Below, one piece after another: positions 7,201 through 13,972 of a stretch of DNA of 19,683 nt (position 1 is its first letter; each line of letters starts with the position of its first letter). The DNA comes from Chrysochromulina tobinii. Lineage: Eukaryota > Haptophyta > Prymnesiales > Chrysochromulinaceae. The position numbers were made by a program, and so were the translations under genes. The stretch is taken from NCBI GenBank assembly GCA_001275005.1, contig JWZX01000874.1, positions 1 to 19,683 of the forward strand, given 5' to 3'. The notes under the pieces were generated by a model, which searched no databases, was not told where the DNA came from, and saw only the letters and a program-made list of their open reading frames with translations.

Positions 7201-9015
7201 GCGGTCGGACGAATCTGACGAATCTGACGAATCTGACGAATCCGACGAATCTGACGAATCTGACGAATCTGGCCACGAGATCATGATCGATGAGAAGGAA
7301 GAACCGGCGCCCGCACTGCCGTCAGGTCTGTTGGCTTCCTCGCCTTCGGCTCCGCCGCGTGCGCCTGTGGGGCCTGCGGAAAGGCATCCCTCAAGCCAGT
7401 CAGCAAGGCAGGCGCCGGCTGCTCCCCTCCTCATTCACCCCTCAAGCCAGCCAGCAAGGCAGGCGCCGGCTGCTCCCCTCCTCATTCACCCCTCAAGCCA
7501 GCCAGCAAGGCAGGCGCCGGCTGCTCCCCTCCCTATTCGCGTCGTCGAACAAGAAGACGACGATGAACACGAGTCGAACTCGGACGACGACACGCCGCTC
7601 TCTGCGCTCATTCCGACCGTCATACACACGTCGGCGAGTCCCTTGGCCCTGTCGGGTCGTGCGCTGCTCGCACTCGCGCTGCTTGACCTCGAGCTCGCTG
7701 TGGGTTGGGCTCAGGTCAGCTGATTGCGACTGATTGCGACTGATTGCGACTGATTGCAACTGATTGCGACTGATTGCGACTGATTGCGACTGATTGCGAC
7801 TGATTGCGACTGATTGGGCTCAGGTCAGCGCCTCGTGGAACTACAAGCAGAAGGCCTGGCGCCTCCGCGTTGAGGCGCACGCCCACCCCACGCGCCGTGC
7901 TGAGCGCTCCACATCGAGGGAGCTCCAGATGGAGCGCCGTGTTGAGCTCCCGATCGATCCGCTCGAGTCGCTGCGCGAGTTGGCGATCATGCTGTGCGGC
8001 GCCATCAAGCCCAGGGCCCTCGCGGTGGCCTCGAGCTGGTTCAAGATCGACGAATGGCGTGCATCCGTTGCAGCGGCGTCCAATTTCCCGGCTCTGCATG
8101 AACTGGTCTCGGCGCTCAAATGTGCGCTGATCGGCGAGGACGAGCCACCAGCGAGGTTGCAAGCTGGGGACGAGCCACCAGCGAGATTGCAAGCTGGGGA
8201 CGAGCCACCAGCGAGATTGCAAGCTGGGGACGAGCCACCAGCGAGATTGCAAGCTGAGGACGAGCCACCAGCGAGATTGCAAGCTGAGGACGAGCCACCT
8301 TCCGCACCTGTCTCAATCAAGGGTGCGAACGGCGGCGTCGGCACGCTGCTGACGCGCTCACCACGGCGCCAGCAACCGCATCGCGCCACAGTGAAGACGG
8401 AGCCCAGTGTGAAGACTGAGCTCGATATTGTGAAGACGGAGCCCGATACTGTGAAGACTGAGCTGAAAGACTATGTGAAGCCTGAGCCAATCGTGAAGAC
8501 TGAGGCCACTGTGAAGACCGAGGCTGCACACCTGAGCCTCGAGGTCGAGCGCGATTACCGAGTTAAGCTCCGAGCCCGAGCTCAAGGCCGAGCTCAAGGC
8601 CGAGGGTCGACGGACGATCAGATGGACGAAACCCCGTCGCACTCGGACGACGCACTCACGGGCGCGGCGCTTAACTGGGCACGCCAACAGCTGAGCGTCG
8701 GGCAGTGCGTGCGCGCGCGCTTCCGGGCGACCACGCTCGGTCCGGCGAATGCTTTTTGGTTCTCGGGCGCTATCCGGTACGTGCTGATGAAGCTCACATC
8801 TGATGACCTCTGATGACCTCTGTGATCTGATGACATCTCATGATCTCTGATGATCTCTGATGACCTCTGGTGACCTCTGATGACGTATGATGACGAGCAC
8901 CATCAGGTACGTGCACGTGGACGGGACGGTTGATGTCGACTACGACGATGGCGACCTCGAGGAACGAGTCAAGCCCGAGTTTGTGCGGCCATGGGCAGGA
9001 AGCTCGTCAGCGTAG
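4221..9015 (+). CDS. J-domain (DnaJ/Hsp40-type) protein with SUMO-consensus array and Tudor-like C-terminus
   Basis: Exons: 4221-5029, 5217-5323, 5449-5564, 5634-5665, 5799-5880, 5953-6087, 6188-7714, 7824-8776, 8907-9015. They total 3870 nt (1289 residues) and keep frame throughout. Residues 20-90 form a J domain with HPD at 49-51; J domains stimulate Hsp70 ATPase. Charged coiled coils follow (90-150 and exons 3-6). Exon 7 has a KOW/Tudor-like stretch (GQRVVVAGLTNEIGK), two VIDxED motifs resembling SUMO-interacting motifs, a nuclear-localisation-like KPKRPRTER, a Ser-Asp-Glu run and three 17-residue HPSSQ repeats. Exon 8 has a helical WNYKQKAWRLRVE region, five decapeptide repeats (DEPPARLQAG) and seven V-K-x-E sites. 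Residues spanning exons 8-9 (VGQCVRARF, YVHVDGTVDVDYDDGDLEER) fit a Tudor/Agenet fold. It is probably a nuclear chromatin-associated co-chaperone, by inference. The architecture matches no family I know. Confidence 0.8.
5030..5216 (+). repeat. J-domain gene intron 1: decamers plus nested 77-bp duplication
   Basis: Donor GTACGTGTC, phase 2. The TGATGACCTC array leads to a GCCTCCCTCATCAG acceptor (5126-5139). A 23-nt perfect repeat (5135-5157 and 5212-5234) then provides a second CATCAG at 5216. Using the second joins ASK to YPHNSAVKGKF. The first copy runs into TGATTACCC repeats, so it looks like a duplicated exon start left inside the intron. Confidence 0.8.
5324..5448 (+). other. J-domain gene intron 2
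   Basis: 125 nt, donor GTGCGTACGG, acceptor CTGGCACAG, phase 1. The interior has ATTGCCACTG-type decamers. Splicing joins LMLSRG to VFGKELGRLREEAEEQE and starts the second coiled coil. The read-through meets TGA at 5380. The donor GGTGCGTACGGCTTC and acceptor AGGCGTCTTCGGC are only loosely alike. Confidence 0.75.
5562..5656 (+). repeat. J-domain gene intron 3 (5565-5633) bounded by a perfect 26-bp direct repeat
   Basis: Positions 5562-5587 and 5631-5656 are identical, starting CAGGTGTACGAGAAGCGGCG. The intron is the 69 nt from the GT of the first copy to the CAG of the second. Only about 40 nt of unique sequence, three decamer-like units plus CCTTCCTCATCAG, lies between. Both copies can act as the AGGT junction, and the protein (EREKQ-VYEKRRARLAR) is unchanged by splicing. 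Confidence 0.9.
5666..5798 (+). other. J-domain gene intron 4, after a 32-nt microexon
   Basis: 133 nt, donor GTGTGCAACG, acceptor GCCGCGCAG, phase 2, with TGATTGCGAC decamers inside. Donor AGGTGTGCAACGC and acceptor AGGTTTGCAAGGC match at 11 of 13 positions, again suggesting a duplicated junction. The preceding exon (5634-5665) is only 32 nt. Splicing joins RARLA to RFARHQPTQVRFLEYTP. Confidence 0.75.
5880..5973 (+). repeat. J-domain gene intron 5 (5881-5952) bounded by a perfect 22-bp direct repeat
   Basis: Positions 5880-5901 and 5952-5973 are identical (GGTGCGTGCCGCTCAGAAGG and two more bases). The 72-nt intron begins in the first copy and ends at GCCTCCCTCATCAG before the second. Splicing joins DADET to VRAAQKAKAEAMEL. 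Read-through meets TGA after VRAAQKAEEGHR. Confidence 0.9.
6088..6187 (+). other. J-domain gene intron 6
   Basis: 100 nt, donor GTGAGTGC, acceptor CCACGCGCAG, phase 0. TGATTGCCAC and TGATGACTTC decamers fill it. Splicing joins CELFHRVQ to CTDAFWEHPKLMRV. No clear terminal duplication is seen, so this may be an older intron colonised by the decamer. Confidence 0.8.
6755..6848 (+). repeat. In-frame exonic duplication of VIDxED with GGCTCATCAA decamers
   Basis: GTGATCGATGYGGAGGAT occurs at 6755 and 6830, 75 bp apart, separated by about four copies of a 10-bp unit GGCTCATCAA. It has the layout of the duplication-bounded introns, but the spacing is a multiple of three and it has no GT donor in the copy. 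It encodes two SIM-like VIDAED/VIDVEDD motifs. Confidence 0.75.
7204..7271 (+). repeat. 9-bp repeat encoding Asp-Glu-Ser
   Basis: About seven copies of GACGAATCT, with two more near 7113, encode an acidic Ser-Asp-Glu tract. Such tracts match casein kinase 2 consensus sites and could bind basic partners such as histones; both roles are inferences. Confidence 0.85.
7385..7537 (+). repeat. Three 51-bp repeats encoding HPSSQPARQAPAAPLLI
   Basis: Three near-identical 51-bp units in frame in exon 7 give a 17-residue repeat, probably a disordered linker. Confidence 0.85.
7705..7829 (+). repeat. J-domain gene intron 7 (7715-7823): pure TGATTGCGAC array bounded by a 16-bp repeat
   Basis: TTGGGCTCAGGTCAGC occurs at 7705-7720 and 7814-7829. 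Almost everything between is about ten copies of TGATTGCGAC, nearly perfect and therefore probably recent. Phase 0; splicing joins LAVGWAQ to VSASWNYKQKAWRL. Confidence 0.9.
8139..8299 (+). repeat. Five 30-bp repeats encoding DEPPARLQAG
   Basis: Five near-identical 30-bp copies and a partial sixth lie in exon 8. They encode an acidic, Pro-rich decapeptide, probably a flexible spacer before the SUMO-consensus array. Confidence 0.85.
8391..8527 (+). repeat. Array of seven V-K-[T/P]-E SUMOylation-consensus sites
   Basis: GTGAAGACNGAG-type units start at 8391, 8409, 8430, 8451, 8475, 8493 and 8511. Each encodes Val-Lys-Thr-Glu, or Val-Lys-Pro-Glu once, matching the hydrophobic-Lys-x-Glu SUMO acceptor consensus. 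Spacing is irregular (18-24 nt) and linkers differ, so the core is better conserved than the rest. Confidence 0.8.
8777..8906 (+). other. J-domain gene intron 8, inside the Tudor-like domain
   Basis: 130 nt, donor GTACGTGCTG, acceptor GAGCACCATCAG, phase 2, with TGATGACCTC decamers. GGTACGTGC is shared by both junctions. Splicing joins AFWFSGAIR to YVHVDGTVDVDYDDGD, restoring a complete Tudor-like strand pattern; read-through stops at once. Confidence 0.85.
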
Positions 9016-9122
9016 AGCGCCCGTAAATAATTGAAATTTGTGTGACTTAGACGTCGTAGTTTTTTTATGTCATCCGTCCTCGTGATTCCGAAGCCTCTCC
9101 CAAAGGCTCACTACCATGCTCA
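9016..9122. terminator. Short convergent 3' intergenic region
   Basis: The 107 bp between the stop codons of two convergent genes are AT-richer, with TAAATAATTGAAATTTG and a TTTTTTTA run. It must hold both 3' ends unless the transcripts overlap. No canonical AATAAA is seen on the plus strand. Confidence 0.35.
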
Positions 9123-10283
9123 CTACGGATCCGTCGACTTAAAGTGGTCGTCGTCGATGGTGCTGTACATTTCGCCGACGTCGACGAGCCCCTGCACGAT
9201 GGAGCGCACCTGCGCCTCCTGCACGCCATTCGAGGCAAGCGCCTGGGCCGCCTCGAGCACCGTGCACCCCGCGTTGCTTGCGGCACCCTTGCTCTGGAAG
9301 AATTTGAGCACGAGGTCCTTTGCTTTCACCCCCAAAGGTCCCTCGATGGCTCGGAGCTCTGACTCTAGAGATGACTTTGCTGCGGCCGCCGCAGCTGCCG
9401 CGGCCTCGTAGGCCTCGTATGCCGCAGCGGCAGCCCTGGAGGCGCTCTCGTAGGTCGAGTGGGCCCTATTCAGGCTGAGAGCGGGTTGATGTTGTGAGGC
9501 CGCCTCGTCGTGCGCGCGCTGCTTGCGCCGGTCGAGTTCCGCCGCATCTATCTCATCGGCCGCGTACGCGGAAAAGTGTGGCTGTAGGAGAGCGCGATAC
9601 GCCGCGTCAACTTGTGGCTGCATCAGCGAGTGCGCCTTCGCCACGCGCGTGGTGAGGTCTGCGGCGTCGTCGGCCGCACGCACGCGTTGCGGAGGCGTGG
9701 TGACAGCGTCATCGTCCAGATCTATCGCGCGCTTGCGTCCTGCCGCGTCCCGTTGTTCACGCGTTCGCACACTGACCACCTCTACTTCCGCCTCCTCATC
9801 TCGCGCGTCCAGCAACTTGAGTGAGCCACCAATGATGAGTTTGAGGTTTATCTTTGAGTCTGTGAAGGGCACATGAGTCCCGAAGCAGGAGGCAGCGAAG
9901 GCGAAGCGCGAGGCGGAGAATGTCACAAGCAGGTGTGCCTCTGGGATCTTGGAAGCCGCAGACAACTCTGCTTTGCACGAGGACAGTTGAAAGACATTAT
10001 ATGGGATGATTGCCGAGCCGTACTCACCCCACACCACAAGTACCCCATTTAGACACCACCTCAGGTGAAGATGAATTGTAGCGTGCTGATGAATACCAAT
10101 GCTGGCAAGTGTCGCATCAAGATTGTCGCATATCTGTTTGCCATGATATACTATGCGCTGGATTGCTGGCCGAATTCCATTTCCTTTGTCCTGGATCTTG
10201 CATTTGAGCGAGTACAATGTTTCGCGAGGATCAACGTCACATGCCACCGTGCGACCGCAGTCCAGTCTCAAAAAGATCTGCAT
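9123..10283 (-). CDS. Ubiquitin-like domain fused to RPA32 C-terminal winged helix
   Basis: The start is the ATG at 10283 (MQIFLRLDCGRT), which aligns with ubiquitin residue 1. Residues 1-75 follow ubiquitin (KIQDK, QRIVYHGKQ, TIHLHLR) but lack the C-terminal Gly-Gly, so this is a built-in domain rather than a conjugated modifier. A likely intron, 10027 to 9860 (GTGAGT..TTCACAG, 168 nt, phase 1), removes 56 residues; spliced protein 330 residues, unspliced 386. The middle is acidic with a SIM- and NLS-like KRAIDLDDD and Ala/Tyr/Glu helical sequence. The last 70 residues end in GEMYSTIDDDHFKSTDP, the signature end of the replication protein A 32-kDa subunit winged helix, which docks repair proteins. 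The OB fold of real RPA32 is absent. It might link ubiquitin-type signalling to single-stranded DNA repair. Domain calls are firm; function is inferred. Confidence 0.8.
   Translation of the reverse strand: MQIFLRLDCGRTVACDVDPRETLYSLKCKIQDKGNGIRPAIQRIVYHGKQICDNLDATLASIGIHQHATIHLHLRWCLNGVLVVWGEYGSAIIPYNVFQLSSCKAELSAASKIPEAHLLVTFSASRFAFAASCFGTHVPFTDSKINLKLIIGGSLKLLDARDEEAEVEVVSVRTREQRDAAGRKRAIDLDDDAVTTPPQRVRAADDAADLTTRVAKAHSLMQPQVDAAYRALLQPHFSAYAADEIDAAELDRRKQRAHDEAASQHQPALSLNRAHSTYESASRAAAAAYEAYEAAAAAAAAAKSSLESELRAIEGPLGVKAKDLVLKFFQSKGAASNAGCTVLEAAQALASNGVQEAQVRSIVQGLVDVGEMYSTIDDDHFKSTDP
9860..10027 (-). other. Probable intron of the Ubl-RPA32C gene
   Basis: Read on the minus strand, it begins GTGAGTACGG and ends TGCCCTTCACAG. 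It is 168 nt with no in-frame stop, so retention adds 56 residues. It lacks decamers and terminal repeats, unlike the introns of the plus-strand genes. Confidence 0.6.
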
Positions 10284-10566
10284 GATCGCACGCGTCGAAA
10301 TGAAATTTTCCGGCCGCAAGATCGTTCACACACGAAACGGCCGGTCGTTCACGTGACCCGAGCCACTACGCGATCCAGAATCGATCTTCGCTCGTTTTTA
10401 CTGTAAGTAACACGGGTTCTTACGATCGTCCACACGGGTACCCGCGGTACTTCACACATTTCACCGTTCTAGGCGGGGCGCATCATAGCGCAGTCCATAC
10501 GATACAAATAGGTCGATACTCTCTTCCACGTCAGTTTAAGGTCACGCAAACGCGCCGTAAGGACAT
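10284..10566. promoter_or_regulatory. Divergent promoter region
   Basis: 283 bp separate the divergent start codons of the Ubl-RPA32C and isopropylmalate isomerase genes, so both promoters should lie here. A palindromic TCACGTGA (E-box/G-box core) is at 10349-10356, GGGTACCCGC at 10436-10445, and AT-rich GATACAAATAG at about 10500. Regulatory roles are inferred. Confidence 0.45.
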
Positions 10567-13500
10567 ATGAGCCCCCCTCAGAAATTCCGCAAAGCTGTGG
10601 CTCGTGCCACGACGATTACCATGCGCGCTCTCCGCCGCCTCCCAGTAGGCCGCCTTCCAGTAGCGGCGGGCAGCTCGCGAGGGTTGTCGACCAAGCGCCA
10701 GTCGATCAACATCACCACGACCGGGCCGCGCACACTTTACGACAAGATCTGGGATGACCACGTCGTCACAGGGAAATCGGACGGCCAGGCCTTGATCTAC
10801 ATCGACCGCCACCTGGTGCACGAGGTGACGTCGCCGCAGGCCTTCGAGGGCCTCGCGGTAGCCAACCGGCCGGTGCGTCGCCCCGACTGCACGCTCGTGA
10901 CCGTCGACCACAACGTGCCCACCTTCTCGCGCAAAAAGTTCACCACGGTCGAGGAGTTTATCAAGGACGACCAGAGTCGGCAGCAGGTCAAGGCCCTGGA
11001 GCAGAACGTGCAAAAGTTCAACCTGCCATACTTTGGGATGGCGGACAAGCGACAGGGCATCGTGCACATCATCGGCCCTGAGCAGGGCTTCACTGTACCG
11101 GGATCCACGTGCGTCTGCGGCGATTCCCACACGGCGACGCACGGCGCCTTCGGCGCGCTCGCGTTCGGCATCGGCACGTCGGAGGTGGAGCACGTGCTGG
11201 CGACGTCGACGCTGAACCAGAAGAAGGCGCTCAACATGCTCGTCCAGGTCGACGGCGATCTTCTTCCGGGCGTCACGTCGAAGGACATCGTGCTGCACAT
11301 CTGCGGCGTCATCGGCACCGCCGGCGGCACAGGTGCGTCGATCGAGGTTGCCTCTGATGGGGCTCGAATGGCCTCTGATGACCGCTTGATTGCCTCCCTC
11401 GTCACCGCTGGCGGCGCAGGCGCGATGATCGAGGTTGCCTCTGATGGGGCTCGGATGGCCTCTGATGACCGCATGATTGCCTCCCTCATCAGGCGCGACG
11501 ATCGAGTTTGCGGGGTCGGCGATCCGCTCACTCTCGATGGAGGCACGCATGACGATCTCGAATATGGCCATCGAGGCTGGAGCGCGTGCGGGGCTGATTG
11601 CGCCCGATGAAGTCACATTTGCATACCTCAAGGGGCGTCCGATGGTGCCCGCCACGAGCGAGCCCGAATGGGAACAGGCCGTGGCGTACTGGCGTAGCCT
11701 CGCGACGGACAAGGGCGCCAAGTTCGACAAGGAGGTGTACATCGACGCCGCGGATATCGCGCCGACGGTGACGTGGGGCACCTCCCCGGAGCACACCGCA
11801 CCGATCACTGGCGTCGTGCCAGACCCCACCGACGAAGCTGATCCTGCGCGCCGCGCGGCGTACGAGCGTGCACTCAAGTGCGTGATGACCTGTGGATGAC
11901 CTCTGATGACCTCTGATGACCTGTGCTGACCTGTGCTGACCTGTGCTGATGACCCTCTGGCGACCTTCTGATGACCCTCCAATGACTCTCTAATGACCCT
12001 CTGATGACCTTCTGATGACCCTCTAATGACCCTCTGATGGCTACCGTCGCTCTCTGCATGCAGGTACATGGGATTGACGAACCACGTCAAGAAGCCGCTC
12101 GCGGAGGTACCTGTGGATAAGGTGTTCATCGGCTCGTGTACCAACGGACGCATTGAAGACATCCGCGCCGTCGCGTCCGTCGCCAAGGGTCGCAAGGTGC
12201 ATCCGAACATCAAGGAGGCGCTGGTGGTCCCTGGCTCGGGTCTCGTCAAGGAGCAAGCAGAGGAGGAGGTGAGTGATGTCCTGAGGAGTGCGGCTGATTG
12301 CCCACGATTACGTGAGGGTGCGACCAATGTTCACACCGATTGCTGTGCGCGCATATTGGCTTCCACACTGACTGCTGTGCGCGCGCAGGGCCTCGACACG
12401 ATCCTAATCGAGGCGGGCTTCAAGTGGCGCGAGCCGGGCTGCTCTATGTGCCTTGCCATGAACGCGGACAAGCTCGGGGAGTATGAGAGATGCGCGTCCA
12501 CCTCGAACCGCAACTTTGAAGGCCGCCAGGGAGCTAACGGTCGAACACACCTATGCTCGCCGGTGATGGCTGCGGCGGCTGCGGTCACGGGCATGCTGAC
12601 GGACGTTCGCAAAATGGCGCTCTCGCACATCCCGACGCCGGTACGTGAATGGCCTGTGATGGCCTGTGATGGCGTGTGATTGCCTGTGAGGGCCTGTAAT
12701 GGCGTCTGAAGGCGTCTGAAGGCGTCTGATGGCGTCTGATGGCGTCTGATGGCGTCTGATGGCGTCTGATGGCGTCTGATGGCGTCTGATTTCGTCTGTT
12801 GGGTCTGATGGCGTCTGGTTGCGTCTGCATGCAGGGTGTGGATGGGATGGCGCATTCCGAGGTGATTGCCGCGGACTGGCGCGGCGCGGTCGGGTCAGCC
12901 GGGCCGGTGATCCGCGATCTCGATGTGGCCTCGGGAGGTGCGGGCATGCCCAAATTTGGCAACCTGAAGGGCGTGGCCGCGCCCCTCGACATCCAAAACG
13001 TGGACACGGACATGATCATACCGAAGGAGTACTTGAAGACCATTAAGAAGACGGGGCTCGGCTTCGCCGCGTTCGCCGAGCTCCGGTATGAGCTTATTCC
13101 GCCCTCTTGCGCCAGATTGGGTCTGATGGCGCCTGATGGCGACTGATGGCGACTGATGGCGCCTGATTGCGCCTGATTGGCTCTCGGCTTCGCCGCGTTC
13201 GCCGAGCTCCGGTGTGACAACCCTGTTCGAGGTGGCCCACACCCTGCAAACAAGCGCTCACCTCGACGCCCTCGCTCCCCACAGGTACACGAACCCAGTG
13301 CAGGTTGCGCAGGCGGGCACTCCCGATGGGGTCGCGATCGAGGTCGCGGACTTTGTGCTCAATCGGCCCGAGTACCGCGAGCGCTCGGGGCGCGATGGAG
13401 TCGGCACCAAGATCCTTGTGGCGGGCGACAACTTTGGGTGCGGCTCGTCGCGCGAGCACGCGCCGTGGTCGATCTCGGGCATGGGGATCCGCGCCATCAT

Positions 13501-13972
13501 CTCGACCTCGTTTGCGGACATCTTCCACTCAAACTGCATGAAGAATGGCATGCTGCCGGTCACGCTGCCGCGCGAGCAGGTGCTCGAGCTGCTCAAGGAC
13601 GCGGGAGATCTCAAGGAGATCGAGATCGACCTCGCGAGCCAGAGCGTCATCCGGGAGTGCGGCACCAAGTACATCTTCGACATCGATCCATTCCGCAAGA
13701 ATTGCCTGCTGAATGGCCTCGATGACATCGGGCTCACCATGCAGCAGATGGACGCGATTCGCCGATTCGAAGCGGCGCGCTCGGAGCTGTACCCCTGGCT
13801 CGACGGCGCCACGACGCGCGTGCCGCGCCTGTTCGCGATGAGCGCCGAGAATATGCCCGAGAATACCCCGAGCCACAATCTCAACACTCCGACGCCCGAT
13901 GAGTGGAGAGAAGAGGTGCGCGCGCGCCGCGCCGCGAAGCAGGCGGGCGGCCAGCGCCAGGCCGCGCAGTAA
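10567..13972 (+). CDS. LEU1: 3-isopropylmalate dehydratase (isopropylmalate isomerase), fused LeuC-LeuD, probably organellar
   Basis: It catalyses 2- to 3-isopropylmalate isomerisation in leucine biosynthesis. Exons: 10567-11332, 11493-11877, 12064-12268, 12389-12640, 12835-13085, 13285-13972, total 2547 nt (848 residues). The N-terminus ([10 protein letters not shown].. [15 protein letters not shown]) is Arg/Ala-rich without acids, like a mitochondrial or plastid presequence; a second ATG at 10621 has better context. The mature part begins [12 protein letters not shown]. The LeuC part has the three 4Fe-4S cysteine regions ([26 protein letters not shown]) and [13 protein letters not shown]. 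The LeuD part has [33 protein letters not shown] and [16 protein letters not shown]. The single-chain order matches the fungal enzyme, whereas plants and bacteria use separate subunits. About 60 extra residues extend the C-terminus. Five introns, several bounded by exon duplications, interrupt it. Confidence 0.93.
11317..11509 (+). repeat. Isomerase intron 1 (11333-11492): tandem triplication of the exon junction
   Basis: The junction ACCGCYGGCGGCRCAGG begins near 11318 and recurs near 11404. The following segment (ATCGAGGTTGCCTCTGATGG) occurs at 11340 and 11427, and a third AGGCGCGACGATCGAG starts exon 2. Splicing from GTGCGTCG to CCTCATCAG (160 nt, phase 1) gives [24 protein letters not shown], the conserved LeuC sequence. 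Offsets between copies are 87 and 73 bp. Confidence 0.88.
11878..12063 (+). repeat. Isomerase intron 2: 10- and 11-bp TGATGACC(C)T array
   Basis: 186 nt, donor GTGCGTGATG, acceptor CTCTGCATGCAG, phase 2. It mixes 10-bp (TGATGACCTC, TGCTGACCTG) and 11-bp (TGATGACCCTC) units. Splicing joins YERAL to [13 protein letters not shown], matching LeuC. The junctions share AGTGCGTG / GGTACATG only weakly. Confidence 0.85.
12269..12388 (+). other. Isomerase intron 3 (in-frame, 120 nt)
   Basis: Donor GTGAGTGATG, acceptor GTGCGCGCGCAG, phase 0. It has no stop and a length divisible by three, so retention would insert 40 residues into LeuC between KEQAEEE and [14 protein letters not shown] duplicated TTGCTGTGCGCGC-type segment (12338 and 12371) supplies the acceptor. 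Family conservation supports removal. Confidence 0.8.
12641..12834 (+). repeat. Isomerase intron 4: TGATGGCGTC array
   Basis: 194 nt, donor GTACGTGAAT, acceptor CTGCATGCAG, phase 0. At least nine near-perfect TGATGGCGTC units (about 12720-12795) suggest recent expansion. It shares the GCATGCAG acceptor with intron 2. It lies in the linker between the LeuC and LeuD halves. Confidence 0.88.
13057..13284 (+). repeat. Isomerase intron 5 (13086-13284) with a perfect 31-bp copy of the exon end
   Basis: Positions 13057-13087 (encoding GFAAFAELR plus the donor GT) are repeated exactly at 13183-13213. Between them are TGATGGCGAC and TGATTGCGCC decamers. The true acceptor is CGCTCCCCACAG at 13284, giving [13 protein letters not shown]. 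The second copy carries another GT (GTGTGACA), so it is a decoy donor or a remnant of an earlier, shorter intron. Confidence 0.88.

Noticed and set aside
7721-7813. CRISPR-like regular repeats (TGATTGCGAC)
   Set aside because: Units are 10 bp, contiguous and lack spacers; they lie inside a spliceosomal intron.
9523-9876. Plus-strand Ser/Ala/Arg ORF within the Ubl-RPA32C gene
   Set aside because: Shadow of the minus-strand coding sequence, which has clear domain matches.
10284-10319. Start of the Ubl-RPA32C protein at 10319
   Set aside because: That codon is TTG; the ATG at 10283 begins MQIF, exactly where ubiquitin begins.
10531-12327. Long minus-strand ORF opposite the isomerase gene
   Set aside because: It is antisense to conserved LeuC exons; its composition is a by-product of GC-rich codons and repeats.
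63-13284. Target-site duplications of a transposon-like introner
   Set aside because: The repeats vary from about 9 to 31 bp, span the splice junction and consist of exon sequence; no terminal inverted repeats are seen. Tandem duplication fits better.
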